Source: Sinohyriopsis cumingii
Taxonomy: Eukaryota > Mollusca > Bivalvia > Unionida > Unionidae
DNA length: 64,000 nt
Direction of reading: 5' to 3'
Assembly: GCA_028554795.2 (NCBI GenBank)
Contig: CM068829.1
Location: 135,694,579-135,758,578, forward strand
In this document: piece after piece, positions 34,630 through 47,732 of the stretch
Numbering within the stretch: the first letter of the stretch is position 1
Layout: each line of letters opens with the position of its first letter
Translations under genes and position numbers: made by a program
The notes under the pieces: generated by a model
Told to the model about the DNA's origin: nothing
The model's input: the letters and a program-made list of their open reading frames with translations, nothing else
Database searches by the model: none

Positions 34630-35640
34630 AGCAATTATTTCCTCTACAATACAATCAGTTGCTGTCACCGAACATTCTCATTACTAATTTTGGTGGTCTA
34701 ACATATCCCTTGATACAAAATGTCATAGAACGATCCATGCCAAAATCTTTTTAGGGGTGCACTGTAGGATTCATATCTAGATTTACGTGATAATCTTGAT
34801 GTGGGCTTTATTATACCTACCGTATATTTAGTTAACTATTCCTTGAAATCGGAACAATGAATTGTCTTTGAACATTTGCTACTGTTGGAGCAACTCGCTT
34901 TCTTAAAACTGTTAATCAGGCACTAAATAAAAAATTCCTGTAGGAAAGAGTTCAGCAAGGAAAAACAGTTGTTAGAGTCGTTTCAAATGCATTTCATATC
35001 CGGTACAGATAAGCTGTCCCTTCTTTCGCTCATTCCTCTCCACCAAATTCTTCCGTTTGTGGGTCGATATTATCGCAAGAGACGAGATGTCAATGTCAAA
35101 GTTCTTTAAGGAGGGAATGTTAAAGATTATATGTATACGTAAGATTTAATCCCTTTGCCACCTATGTTATAGCTCACCCTACCGTTGTATTTCTATGACC
35201 CATATCTCCAAACTGGCTCAGCGAATAGTTTCTAAACTTATGCTGCTATTGGAAGTGGTGTCAAGCTAGAAACCGTTTACAACACGTGGATATCCTCGCT
35301 CCCCTCCTATTTCTCAGATATCTCCTGACGAACTTCATCGATACTTCTTTTTGGGGTCTAACATATCCCAGAATATAATTTCCCATAAGAAGATCCATGT
35401 CAAAACGATGGGAAGATGGGCGGTTTGCATCCAATCGTGGGTTTGTGAATTTATCCTCCTTCTTTCTTTGTTATAACTTGCATGGATTTCCCCCTGTATT
35501 TATCAAAATTAGCTCTACGAATTCTGTAATTGTTCCAATGATTGGAGCAGATCCCAAACTAGAAAATTCCATAGGGTGGATGCAATCAAAATCGTTTAAG
35601 TAGGGATTCAATCGGTGCAAATTCTTGATAGAATAGGATC
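34630..35640. repeat. Diverged satellite, right part
   Basis: Repeats such as GGTCTAACATATCCC (34704, 35357), GATCCATG(C/T)CAAAA (34732, 35391) and CGTAAGAT-TTAATCCC-like continue the satellite seen left of the 34-kb block. Confidence 0.5.
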
Positions 35641-36692
35641 ATAATGCACCTACTTTGCATAACGGGAACCAATTAAGACCTGGCTTTTATTATTTGTTAT
35701 ATCAGTTTACGTAGCTGTTTATAGGGTGAGATATCAGCAACTACTTAACATTAATATACAAAGCTTGTATACAAAAACATTTATAAGACCTGCCGCATAT
35801 GTTCTACGTTATGTGTGTGTCTTCAGGTGTCTGTTCCACGGAGCATCACTGATTTGACTTTGCGTTGAATTGCTTTATAGTTAGTCACCATCATGTCCTG
35901 GAAACGCTTAAAATACATTAATTGGAATATCACAAGGGATTCCGTCCCACAGGCCCCTCTCGCTCCCCTTAAACGATACTAAACAATATTTTTGTATCTG
36001 CGCTTGATTATCATATTGGTTAGATAGGAACTATCTTGCAAACAGCCATCATGGTTCAGTTGATTTTATGGACAGACCGTCTTACATTAAGTAAGAAAAA
36101 ATAAAACAAATAAAGACATGCATGTTCAGTTCTGTCCTACATATTTTTGGAAACGTATAAATTAATCGTCAATATATGATAAAGAAAACTTTTCAATATT
36201 TTTATAATTATATTAATTTCCAATTGTAAATAAAATTATATACGTATATTAAACTTCATATAAGTTAATAATGTGTACTAACAATTTAATAAAACAATAA
36301 ATCCTGTTATCCAGAGGATGTCTTTAGTTGGTCCTCTGTGTAAATTTTGAGAAATCTTATTTATGGTTAATGTTTTTAAATGAAAATAAAGTTAGAAAAC
36401 ACATACGCTCAGTACTACTTCCATTGTATCATCAACGACAAAGTTCTTCCTTGTTTACTAGTCGTCAGAGGAGGTCTTCTCCGGCTTGTTTAGAAAAGAA
36501 GAAAGAGACCTAGAAAAGGATATCAGCATGCATTCATGAAGAAAAAATGATGCAGGGCAAAAGTTTTTGGGAAGTTCGTGCGAGTGTAATGAAATAGTTA
36601 TAACGTGCACCCCTTTGGCATCTGGGTAGTTTCAAGAATAATACACATAATTGTATATTGCAGTTTGCATTCCTTAAATATATCTATTCTAA

Positions 36693-36757
<65 letters not shown>

Positions 36758-37520
36758 TATAGTTATGATATATGTTCAGTTAAAGTATACAATTATCTAT
36801 GTAATATGCTAGGTTTTGGAATTTGAAAGCGTAAATTTGCCAGACTAATAAAGATACTGTAAACACGAGATAACATGCAAAATGAACATTTATTAAAACG
36901 GTTTAGAACAGTATTGTTACGAATATTCAACTGTGTATATCAAAACTTCAACATGATTTTTCTTACGGCAGTATTTTTGGTAGGAACATTTTCAAGTGAT
37001 ATGAAGAACACGAATTTCTTCTATCAAAACTCAAATATTGAAAATTATCAAAACAAATTAATTTAGATGTAACAAGTGTTAATGGCATGTAAAAGTATAA
37101 AATACATGGCTGGAAAGATTATGTAACAAATCAGGACAGAATGAGTCATGCCCTGATTAGTCTTGAATGTCGAAAGTTGATCATTGTGTTTGAGGGATAT
37201 ACTTTTTGCGGCATAAATAAAGCACATATACATGATAAACACTGTACATTGTAATTCTCAGATTTATTTTACATAAAATAGAATGCATATAATGTGAGCG
37301 TTTCTAAGGTGTAAATATAGCTTTCGCCTAAATTTGGTAGTGAAGACAGTGCATGTGATATTTTAGTTTAGGATTCCAGCTCTTCCAATCCCACTATCAA
37401 ACTGTCACCTGAAAATACAGAAAATTTGTTTTCCTTCGTGAGATTTCCTAAAAATTAGAAACACTTTGTCAATCCTAATTTACACTGAGACGTATTCTCG
37501 AAAGGTTGATTTAATCACGC
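35641..37520. other. No gene recognised; (TA)n tract
   Basis: AT-rich. Contains a (TA)n microsatellite at 36695-36752. Short ORFs are unremarkable. Confidence 0.45.
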
Positions 37521-37522
37521 GA

Positions 37523-37625
37523 TACTACTACTACTACTACTACTAAAAATAATAATGATGATGATGATGATGATGATGATAATAAGAAGAAGAAGAAGAA
37601 GAAGAAGAAAAAGAAAAAGAAGAAA
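37523..37625. repeat. Compound trinucleotide microsatellite
   Basis: (CTA)n at about 37523-37544, then (GAT)n at 37553-37580, then (GAA)n at 37583-37625. Three motifs follow directly one after another. Confidence 0.9.
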
Positions 37626-37869
37626 ATTCAGTCGACTGCAACCTATTATCATCATCAGGTTATATTTTTTCTTACATTTTCAAAGGTATATGATATTCTG
37701 TTCCTGTTTACATCGCATCTTAAATGTAACTTTTTGACCGAAATGTTCCAAATAAACATCACCTTGAACTTGTACATTACACAGCACAAGTTTGTCAGAT
37801 CATTGATGATAAAGCATTTTTTGAAATATAAAGAAAGCAGAATTAAAGTACAATGTATAATAAAATGAT

Positions 37870-37965
37870 AATTGATTAATATCAGTATTACAATATTGAT
37901 TTGTAGCGATCTGTGCAATATTGATTTGTAATAATAAGTACAATATTGATTTGGAATGAGCTCGT
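37870..37965. repeat. Short tandem repeat, ~30-bp unit, three copies
   Basis: CAATATTGATTTGTA-type units recur near 37891, 37916 and 37942 with small differences. Confidence 0.6.
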
Positions 37966-40900
37966 CTATGTTGTGTTGAAAAATCTGAATCTGACTCGAC
38001 ACTTTCGGTGTCTCGTTTCAGTTTATCAACGCAACATAAACTCGAACAATAAATCCACAATGAAATAGATTGAGGACACCGTTTAATAATAACGTGTATA
38101 TAAATGCTTCTAACGAGTCTAAACCATGCCCACGTTTGAATACAATCGATTCACACCAATCTGTCAAATTTTCCAAAATTTCCGCTTTAGCCCTAAAGTA
38201 TCCCTTCAAGGAAAGCTTGGTTAATTTACGATCACCAATTTGTCTCGTGCACAGCAACATGATATGACAATAGAACCATGAGGGATGGCTTTCAGTTTTG
38301 CGTGTATGTAATCTATAATGCAGAGCGGCAGACATATCATTTAGTTGTCCAGCTAAAACGGATTTATGTATTTGTTTCAAGTTTTGAAAGTCGAAGAATA
38401 TTTTTAGATCCATTCTTCACGTTCATTGTTATCTTCGAAAACAGAAAGGTGAATGTTGGGATTTAGTGCCATGTTTTTTCGTAAAACAAAGAATGTGCGT
38501 TGGAACACAACCACGCCATAAGCTCACATTCTAACGAATAAACAATTACCTTTAAATCCATACCTAGAATGATTAAATCTAACTCTTGTATCTCGACCAA
38601 AATTAGAGGGGAAACGAATTTTCTACTAACAGAGAGTATTAGTCGAAAGGGGCCATAACTCCTTCTATTTCACATAGCAATGCAAAAACTCTTCATTTTC
38701 AAATGACTATGCACAAAGTCATCATATTCAACACGACTATGGAAATGGTCCTCACATTCAACATAACTATGTAAAATGTTTAATAGAGAAGAAACATGAT
38801 GTGGTCATACGATGGTGGGATGGGGGGTCGAAGGTTAGGATAGAAGTAAGGGTAATTTTTAAATTCAAAACAAAGTCGGGGTGACGATAGGGTATAGTTG
38901 TTTTTAACATGCTAGAATTGTGAAATCTACTTTGATAATCTATTAGTCAGGATGTGTATCGGATACAACTATATGGCATATAATAATGACGTTCAATAAT
39001 CATAACGGTTCGACAACTGGAATACCGGGTGGGTGAAAGAGCAATGTTTACCTAGGTTAAGACCCGAACAATGTCTTTGCAAGCGGACAATAAAGACACC
39101 CAAATAGTGATCCGCGTTGATCCGCGTAGACAACATATTGTTATGTATATCTTTATTATGTGTGCTAATTTTCGTGTTTATAGAATGAAAATATCATTAA
39201 CTAAATTACATATTAAATAGCTAATACCTTATAGTTGTTGATTTGTACTCTAGGATGAGGTCATTTCGCTTCAGTAACTACATTATAGTTTCAGGTTAGG
39301 ATAAACATTTGATTTTCGCCTTTTGACCTTGGAGGCTGTATAAGAAATCTTGATGACGAATTGAATGAGATCCTACTAGGAAAATGCAAACTGATTAGCT
39401 AGCTGTTAAAGCACTTAAACTTGTTGAAAAATTTCACTTCATGATGGTTATTTGAGACTGCGTCTTAGCTTTTCATATAATGGGTAACCAACTGAAAATT
39501 TTGTATTCCTAGCGTAAACATCAGCCTTAGAAGAGACAAGTAGTTGTGATCATTTGAGTGGGTTTGTTTTGTTTTAATCTCGGTTATTTATTTTATTTTA
39601 TAAATCTCAGTTATTCATTGGAATCATAGATTGCACATACATTTTGATTTAGTAATTATTTTCGATTTACTGTGAATTCGTTTAAAGACATTTTGAATTA
39701 CATCATTCTGATACTTCAAGACTGTTAGCACATTTAGATAAAGATTTTATCATACTTTTCAGTAATAAGCAATCCGCACCCGTTTAAATCCAGCTTGTTA
39801 ATCAGCAGACTTGCATCCCATCAAGCCTAAATTTGGAATTTGTTGGTTTCCTACAAATACACATATCTAAGTACCTGAACTAGTCTTTCATAAACAAAAT
39901 TGACGAAAGTCTGACAGGCTAATTTAATTTCATACCAAACAATAGTTTTTAATTCTATTCGAGCTCATAATTTAGAATTCAAACGCAGTACTTATCATTG
40001 AGTTATATACTTGAGGGCATCTGGCAAATAGTACAAGTTTAAACGACTGATTAAATTCAACGAAGCACGCATGGATTCTACTTTCAACAACACATGACCC
40101 CAGAAGTTAAATGTAGCGATTAGCATTTTATTTAGAAATTTACCCTGTGCAAAATGCAAAACACGGGAGTGGTACCTTAAGGGTCCTTAATCTTTGAAAT
40201 TGGGCTTCCCCCTGTACATTAATCAGGCTTTCATTGATTAAAAGGTATACAAAAATACTTAATTTAGGAGAGAGAGTTTTCTTCTTGAAGCCCATGATAT
40301 TCACATAGTAGATCTGTGAATTTTGCGGAATGTAGGTATTCTTGCACCGAAAAAATCCAAAATAAAATGCTTTCCTGAGATTAATGAAAATGCTTGGATT
40401 GGACATGATATGACAAACCTTCGATGAAAGATTTATCGCCAGATAATATATTTGCAAGAACAATAATTTATTAAATATATGGGAGTAATAAATGACAATG
40501 CTTTCGTATTTAAAATATGATGAGTATGACGTTTCAGATCATCTTTTGTTAATCTGATTTCATCCTATCTCATTTCACGCTGTTTGGCCATTGACACATT
40601 GACGGATGATTAGGAAAATATTCCATAACAGTATACATAAGCAGAGAGAGAGAGAGAGAGAGAAAGAGGTGTATTACTTGGAAACAAGTCACTGACGAAC
40701 TTGGGTTCGAAATAAGGTGATCGTATTATATTACTTGTTGACAGTTTGTCCCAGAAATAAAGATAATGTAAAATTAATGCTCCTTTATTTATTTTCTTAT
40801 CATCTCGAGTGATAATCTCCAAGATAATCTCGTGTTTCGTGCTCGGACGTATTTTGTGTCATATCGAGCAACGAATTTAAAAAAGCCCAACACATTTCAG

Positions 40901-41329
40901 CATTTTGCTCCGTCTTCATACCAACGTTGCCAAAAATTCAGAAAATACATAACATTTTCACTTCCTTGTTGGTGATAACTGAAGTTCTGCCTTTTTAACA
41001 AGAAGGATATATCATGAGGTGCAGGTTGCTATTGGCAATGGGTAAACATTTATCACACACTCCCTACAGAAGTATGCATGTCTATTATCACGTAGGAAAA
41101 ACATACAGGCTATGTATTGTTTGTATTTCACAGCATATGGATAATTGCTACCATCACCACTACTACTACTATGATAAGTAGTAACACTTGGTGAGAACTG
41201 ACGTAGTTGTAGTAGCAGTAGTAGCAATTGTCTCTTATCTTGTATACTGACAATAAAAAAATATGTATTACGCTACATAATGCACATTTGTACTTCGAGC
41301 TCGTGTGTTTAATAATTGTATACTTACTG
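37966..41329. other. No gene recognised
   Basis: Two moderately long minus-strand ORFs (38018-38413, 131 codons; 40140-40463, 107 codons) have ordinary amino-acid composition but no recognisable domain, signal or membrane segment, and may be chance. A (GA)n tract sits at about 40643-40665. Short 30-35-bp reiterations (CAACACGACTATGGAAATGG-like) occur near 38690-38780. Confidence 0.4.
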
Positions 41330-41513
41330 CCGACCACTCCGGTGGCATAAGTGGTTAGAGCGTCGGGCCTCGGGTGCGGGAAGTCGCTGGTTCGAACTCT
41401 GGCCAGGTCAAACAAAAGATTATAAAAATGGTACTAGCTTGGCGCTCCGCATTAAGAGGTTATTAGGTCTCGTCGGACTGGTGTCAGGATGCTGTGACTG
41501 GGTGTTACACGCG
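41330..41513 (+). repeat. tRNA-derived SINE, family B, copy 3
   Basis: The best preserved member. Box A is TGGCATAAGTGGTTAGAGCG, box B GGTTCGAACTC, body AAAAATGGTACTAGCTTGG ... GCATTAAGAGG ... GGTGTCAGGATGCTGTGAC, followed by a T-rich stretch at 41514-41524. Its plus orientation clarifies the minus copies at 1.0 and 13.7 kb. Confidence 0.8.
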
Positions 41514-41524
41514 TTTTTTTTTTT

Positions 41525-42990
41525 ATAATAGCGTCAATCCGGTCCACGCATTAAAATTAAACTAAAAAAAATAGTGGATAAGACAATAAAATCAATTAAA
41601 TACAAGGACATTGCAATGACCACATACTTTGTAAAAAAAGGAAAGGGTTGGTGAATTTTGGGGTAAAGGTTATTTTTGTTATAACCGACCATCTAAGTTT
41701 TCCCCAAGCGACTCGCTACTTCAATAAACACTGCCATATGAGAGGGTCCTTCTGAATTCTGAGAGATACTCGTAAAAATCCAGCGACAGCACGATACAGA
41801 AAACAACACCACAGATACATAATTACCAGAACTAAACTAAAAACCACGATAATAACGCAATACATCCTTTTCATGTGCTGAATTTAATCGAGCTAAAGGT
41901 ACCAGGATGATGGAATATGAAAGAGGATAAGTAGTTCCAACGGCAAAGAAACGTGCGAAAAACACCTAAATGCCGGACCATGCAGGATATTGATCTAATC
42001 AAATCTAAGGCCTGCTTATACAGTAATATGTACCATTTATGACTTATGATACAATTCTTAGTTTATTCATTACACTATTAGGAATTTCGTTTTATAATTT
42101 TTGTAGGAAATAAAATATTTAATTTGCATTGATATCACAATTATATGCAGATAAGTAACTAAAATCAGAATAAGCGCTTGTCCAGACCGCTTCTGGCGTA
42201 ATTGCAAGCTGTGGCTTTTAGTTAATTCCACCGCATTAAAAGTCATGGTCCGCGATTAACTGTGAAATATATCCATGCATAGAAACATTTTACGAACATG
42301 CTTGCTGTGCCTGTACACCAGTTGGGGGAAATATTTTATCCACACATAATGATACCTCACCACTAAGCCATCCGTGTTGCTTAGCAATAGTTAATCAGCA
42401 TTGTATCATGCGCTCCTCGCCATGGATAGTCGAATCTGAGGCAAGACTTTGTTCCAGTAAAGGAGCTAACAGCATTGTCAGGAATGAGTTGCCGATTCCT
42501 AGACGCATATTCGAGAGACGCATCACAGTGTCATTGCTTGGTTTGTATATGTTTGGAACGATTGCCCAGTAATCTTGAAAATCACGGCTGCGCTTGTGAT
42601 TCTGAATTATTCAAGGAGCATGCACAAAGACTTATCGGCAATAGCACGTGAGATACGAAAATGGTGTCGTTCATCAGCGACCAAGCGTGCGATTTCAGCC
42701 TGTGTGGCCAATGGGGGAATCTTAGTAAAGACACTGTGTTGACATTGCACGAAGCTTTCACGGTAACCGGCCTTTATAAGCTCCAGAATGATACCGCTGC
42801 TTCTGTTATAATAGATGGTAGTTTTACATCGATGATCAAACATGTACGAAAGATTTAAATAATTAAGATCTCAGAAAAGCTTATTACGAAGCAAGATCCA
42901 TGCATGTCAATGAGGTGATTTTGCAAGTGACTGGTTGGCATTATTTCCAGCCTTAAGGCCACATTTCGAGTTTGATTTCGATTAAACTCC
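41525..42990. other. No gene recognised
   Basis: The 42400-42850 part is less AT-rich and holds a 78-codon minus-strand ORF (42607-42843) that I do not recognise; it may be a relic of coding or transposon sequence. Nothing else is supported. Confidence 0.35.
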
Positions 42991-42994
42991 AAAT

Positions 42995-43190
42995 GCAGCG
43001 GTAGTAGTTCAGTTGTTAGCCTGTCGGACTCGCACCCAGACGCGGGCGAGTTCAAATCCCGTCGTCTGATCACCTTCGTGTAGGATTCCTTGGTATTTCC
43101 TTGAACAAGGATCTTTACTTGCCTCGGCACGAAAGGACCTCCTTGTACTTGCATACGGTAAAATACCAAACCACTCCAAACCAAGCAAAC
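42995..43190 (+). repeat. tRNA-derived SINE, third family
   Basis: Box A TAGTTCAGTTGTTAGCCTG and box B GAGTTCAAATCCC at tRNA-like spacing, then a body with CCTTGAACAAGGATCTTTAC, ending in CCAAACCACTCCAAACC. The T-arm is tRNA-like but the acceptor does not pair, so it is not taken as a tRNA gene. It abuts the left arm of the foldback element. Confidence 0.55.
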
Positions 43191-43261
43191 TTAAATATTG
43201 TCTTATATCATCAATTTATCGGACGTATTCCATAATGAGCTGGTTCCGTGCATATGAACGA

Positions 43262-44363
43262 GGCTATCATATGAGGCGTCGTAGGGGACAAAAGCTTGTC
43301 CAATGAGAAAGTTGCTGTTGAAATTTCGATGTCATACGTCGAGCAATCCAATATCACGTGTTGGATCAAATTGCATGTCCTTAAAGTTCCATTCTATTGA
43401 TCGAAATTTTAGGTTTTATATGTTGAATTATACAGTGGTGATTTAAAGTTCTATTTCCTATGTCGACGTTGTACAGCGGTGGTTGAAATTTCAATATATG
43501 TCGAGAATCCCTAATTCACGCGTTGTATGCAACTATTTATGGTAAATGTTCCATTTCATGTAGCGAATATTTAGATTTCATCTATTGAATTTCACAGCAA
43601 CGAGAAGCAGCCTCCTTGTTTAAAGATAAGGCGGTCCGTTTACGAGAGCGACCTCTAGCAAAGAAATTCAGAGTAATTCACGACTTGTGCATGATAACTT
43701 TCAAACTGTAAATGCATGAAATATAATGGTGTTTCATAATTTAATACACGAATGATGTATCTTAATACTCTATATTATTTTGAATTATTAAAGTGGACAG
43801 TGTGCAATGTAACTTTTAACATAAACACATCATTTCAGCATATAAAAATAGCAATTCTAGCAAGCACAATACAATGTTCAATCACAGCTGTGTAATTCAA
43901 CAGATACAATATAGAAACTCAACATATGAAATGGAATTTTCAGCACAATCAATGTGATTCAACATGTTAAATTGAAACTCTCGACATATGACATTATAAT
44001 TTCAACAACCGCCGTGTATTTAAGAAGATACAATCTAAAATCTCGACATTGGACATTATATTTTTAACCAGAGCTGTATAATTCAACAAATAAAATCTAA
44101 ATACTTAACATATGAAATGGAACTTTCAAAATAAACTCTTTCAACCAATATGTAAATTAGAATTCTCGACGTATGAAAATGAAATTTCAACCATCGCCGT
44201 GTAATTCAAGTGATTCATTCTAAAATCTCAATATAGAAACTTTCAGGACAAGCATTTTTGATACAACACGTCGAAATTCGAATTCTGGACACATGACACT
44301 AGAATTTCAACGGCAACGGTCTGATTGGACCAGCTTTTGTCCCCTACGGCGCCTCATAGTATC
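43262..44363. mobile_element. Foldback element with long repeat-filled inverted arms
   Basis: The ends match in reverse complement: ATGAGGCGTCGTAGGGGACA (43271) versus TGTCCCCTACGGCGCCTCAT (44338), continuing through AAAGCTTGTCCAAT / ATTGGACCAGCTTT. Each arm (roughly 350-500 bp) is built from related subrepeats of about 60-70 bp around GTTGAAATTTC..ATGTC and ATATGTTGAATT. They are oppositely oriented in the two arms, leaving a central unique stretch near 43610-43850. No ORF; non-autonomous, of the foldback or long-TIR type. Confidence 0.75.
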
Positions 44364-44805
44364 ATGCATCTACTTTACAGGGCTTGTTTCCACTCTACTT
44401 CTTCACATAGAAAGTGCTTAGCAAATTTATAAGTGGGTTGATCCAAATAAGAAAATTTCATTTTAATTTTTTAATCTTCTGGTTTTTAACACTCTATAAA
44501 ACATTTGTCATTAGCGTTTTGGATGACTGTTTGAGGGTGTTAATAATAATTTCTCAGTAGGGCCATTTAAGATCCGGACAATACATTTCTACATAGCAGA
44601 ATAATGTAATTATTACCTTGAACTTGGTTATGGATCGGAACTCGGTAATTATTTGAGGGCATGTCCTATGCAACTCCTAGCTAGAACTAGTTTAAACATG
44701 TTTTTGGTAATACCTCTGGGAACCAATGGGTGTCTTACATAGCCATCAGCAAAAAAAAAAATAAAAAAAAAAATAAAAAACCCATAATGCAAGACATGTA
44801 TCATT

Positions 44806-45430
44806 GATAAATGTGTGCGGTCTTAAATTTCACATTTAGAATTAAATTTTATTTATTGATCTACATGCACATAAAACTACGTGAGCTTAAAACATTATCT
44901 TTTTTCTGAAGTATCGAGTTTCAAGCTACAACCCAGGTCAAGTATGAGCGAGCTAACTGAATATACACTTGGAATGGTGGACGACAAGCTCATCTGCTTC
45001 AAACTTGCATCATAGATAAATGTGTGCGGTCTTAAATTTCACATTTAGAATTAAATTTTATTTATTGATCTACATGCACATAAAACTACGTGAGCTTAAA
45101 ACATTATCTTTTTTCTTAAGTATCGAGTTTCAAGCTGCAACCCAGGTCAAGTATGAGCGAGCTAACTTAATATACACTTGGAATGGTGGACGACAAGCTC
45201 ATCTGTTTCAAACTTGCATCATAGATAAATGTGTGCGGTCTTAAATTTCACATTTAGAATTAAATTTTATTTATTGATCTCCATGCACATAAAACTATAT
45301 TAGCTTACAACAGTATCTTTTTTTAAAGTATCGTGTTTCAAGCTACAACCCAGGCTAGGTACGAGCGAGCTAACTCAATATACACTTTGAATGACGCACG
45401 ACAGACTCGTCTGCTTCAAACGTCCAGGGA
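44806..45430. repeat. 209-bp direct tandem triplication
   Basis: GATAAATGTGTGCGGTCTTA starts units at 44806, 45015 and 45224. Units 1 and 2 are nearly identical; unit 3 is diverged and decays after about 45400. The small ORFs at 45020-45244 and 45333-45524 are products of the repeat. Confidence 0.9.
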
Positions 45431-45639
45431 CGAAATACTTATCTGGGTCAACCTTTCAGATCGCCGTTATTTTTCAAATTTTCTGGTACACTTATCTTCT
45501 CTGTTTATCTGTCGACTTATGTAGCGTCAGTTTTAAAATCTTTAAATTGGCTTTGGTTAAATGATTGGACTTGGGTAAATCTTGTAGATATACAAAATTT
45601 ATTGAAATACATACTTGTGAATCTCATATTGTGTTTTTA

Positions 45640-46594
45640 TGGGATGGTGTGATTTGAATTATAAAGAAGGAGGGAGAGATTAAACTAGTACATGCCCAGA
45701 CAGAACTAGGAACAAGAAGACGATACAACTGGGCTTAGATGATAGCGCTAACGTGCATTGAAAATAAACATTGCCAACACAACAACAATTACGAAGTAAA
45801 CTAAAAACTCTGACAAAACTGCAGGAGGAGTGGTACGGTCACAACTGAACATAGTATTTGCAAGGAGAAATATGAGCAACACAATTGCGCAATCTACACA
45901 ATCAAACTTACTGAGTCATATCGGTGCTAAATGGGATCAGGAAATATCCAATATACATAGCAGCAACACTGAGCCACTCACACCGTGTCCTACAATCACT
46001 GGCAACTGACCATTCAAAAAACATAAAATATGGTTATCTAGGCACGGTATATATTGAAACTAATAGAACACCAAAGCAAAACAGTCGAATTTGTATGCAT
46101 CCAATACTACATTAGCAAACTGGGTAATTAGAAAGTTGATGCAGAAGTAACGTACTAAAGAAGGCTGGAAAATCATTTGTGCGGCCATCATCGTCGCCCC
46201 GGCGCCATTTGCACTTAGTAAGCCACTGTGCAGAAGCGAAATGCAACCTGAACGAAACTACATATACATATGTAGCATACAGCGTTTCAGAACTATTCAG
46301 TATTATCTGAAATAAAATTAATCAAAAGTGGCAGGGTTTACGGTACACATCGAACAAAGGTAGAAAACTATATAGAACACCAAAATAAAGTAAATAGGAA
46401 CACAAAATCACCGACCGTAAAAACCCATACGACACTACTATATAAATAGGATTAGATCAGGACAAATATTTCTGGCAGGATGCCCAATTTAAAAAAAAAA
46501 AAGAAACCCCTAAAAAAGCGCACTGCCCACACTGCTTGCACCGGAAACTGTCGAACATGTGTCAAAGAAAATTCCCACGGTTGCAGCCAATTAG
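45640..46594 (+). pseudogene. LINE relic ending in a zinc-knuckle-like C-terminus
   Basis: Near 46455 the frame reads RSGQIFLAGCPI. After an A-run, CPHCL (about 46526) and, shifted by one frame, PETVEHVSKK (about 46540-46570) form a Cys-Cys ... His motif like the C-terminal knuckle of LINE ORF2 proteins; it ends at TAG 46592-46594. The upstream 45.64-46.44 kb is plausibly more of the same element, but only short coding hints survive. Confidence 0.45.
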
Positions 46595-46782
46595 GAATTA
46601 GAATCTTGCACATGAATTTCTTATTCGTATTTGGACCTACCATATTCACGTAAAGCGGTAAAGCTGAAAACCTAATTGAGATGCTGCTGACTGATCGAAC
46701 TCGAATACTGTAACCTCGAAGCCCAGATTAAGATCACAAAAATCAAAAAGCTACATCGTCGAGGATATTTTCTTTTTTTTTT

Positions 46783-46911
46783 CCTACGTTGACACCGGAT
46801 ATATTTCATCGTTTGGTACAAAAAAACGTGATACTTTTAACGAGTGGCGAAGCAAAGAGTGGCTAACTAGATCCTCTTTTGGTACCACAATATATCCGGT
46901 ATTAACGTAGG
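46783..46911. repeat. Small imperfect inverted repeat (129 bp)
   Basis: CCTACGTTGACACCGGATAT at 46783 is mirrored by ATATCCGGTATTAACGTAGG ending at 46911, with TGGTAC / GGTACC closer to the centre. A candidate MITE fragment. Confidence 0.6.
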
Positions 46912-47657
46912 AACATAAAGAGAGACGTCTGGTTGATTTTCTTTATCAAAGATTAAGTTATATGTCTGAAATGTACGACAGTTACTTTTATTTACTGCAG
47001 CCCACAAAGCACTCACTTTTTTATTTGCTGCAGGTACAACTTTTATAGGCACGCACAATAAAGCGTCGCATAGCTTGATGAGAAATTGTATATTTTCAGA
47101 TGTGAAAATGAACGGCTATATTTTTCACATGTGAAAATAGGGGAATGAAAAATATGAACATTATTTCCTCATTAAGTGTCCATATTTCACTCTTAAGTAT
47201 ATAATACTAAAGCAACTCGTTTGTACGTGCTGTCTGAATCCAAACAAGTACGTTCAATACACACACACACACAAAAAATCAAAATCTAAAAATGCGGCGT
47301 AAGTTAATCTCAAAAGATCCGATTTGGATCACTTCTTTGGCAGTATTTTAGAGACTGCCCACAAAAAATAAGCAAATGAACATAACTTTGAGCGAAAATA
47401 ACAATGTAATAGCTGTCAGGACAAAAGGAGACGGACATACAGCATGAGGTGGTCAGTAGTACGACCCAAGCTTGCTTGGTTGGTTTGCACAAAATCCAAA
47501 TAAAAATGGCGAACCTTTATCGTAGTCGCACATGATAGTCACTCCTAATAAGCGACTTTCGTCCAAATTAAGTAAGTAATTATGCATTTGGATTCCTCCA
47601 GGTCCATCATGCAGTCAATAAATTTAGACGATCCATGATAGTGTCAATAAATATAGA
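46912..47657. other. No gene recognised
   Basis: AT-rich; short CA run at about 47260-47274. No supported feature. Confidence 0.4.
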
Positions 47658-47732
47658 GGCTTGATAAATACCTGCTTTTCTTGTTACCTGTAAGGTTTAC
47701 AGGTAACAAGAAAAGCAGGTATTTATCAAGCC
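47658..47732. repeat. Perfect palindrome, 36-bp arms, 3-nt spacer
   Basis: The left arm 47658-47693 and the right arm 47697-47732 are exact reverse complements, beginning GGCTTGATAAATACCTGCTT. The spacer is GGT. Absence of any mismatch implies recent origin. Confidence 0.95.

Noticed and set aside
38018-38413. 131-codon minus-strand ORF
   Set aside because: No recognisable domain and overlapped by open frames on the other strand; could be an exon, but nothing in the sequence supports it.
41330-41400. Candidate tRNA gene
   Set aside because: Boxes A and B are present but the acceptor stem does not pair, and a SINE body shared with two other loci follows directly.
42607-42843. 78-codon minus-strand ORF in a GC-richer patch
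   Set aside because: It reads like ordinary protein, but no family is recognisable and there is no flanking element structure.
43000-43075. Candidate tRNA gene
   Set aside because: T-arm and box A are good, but the acceptor ends do not pair and a repeat body follows; treated as a SINE head.
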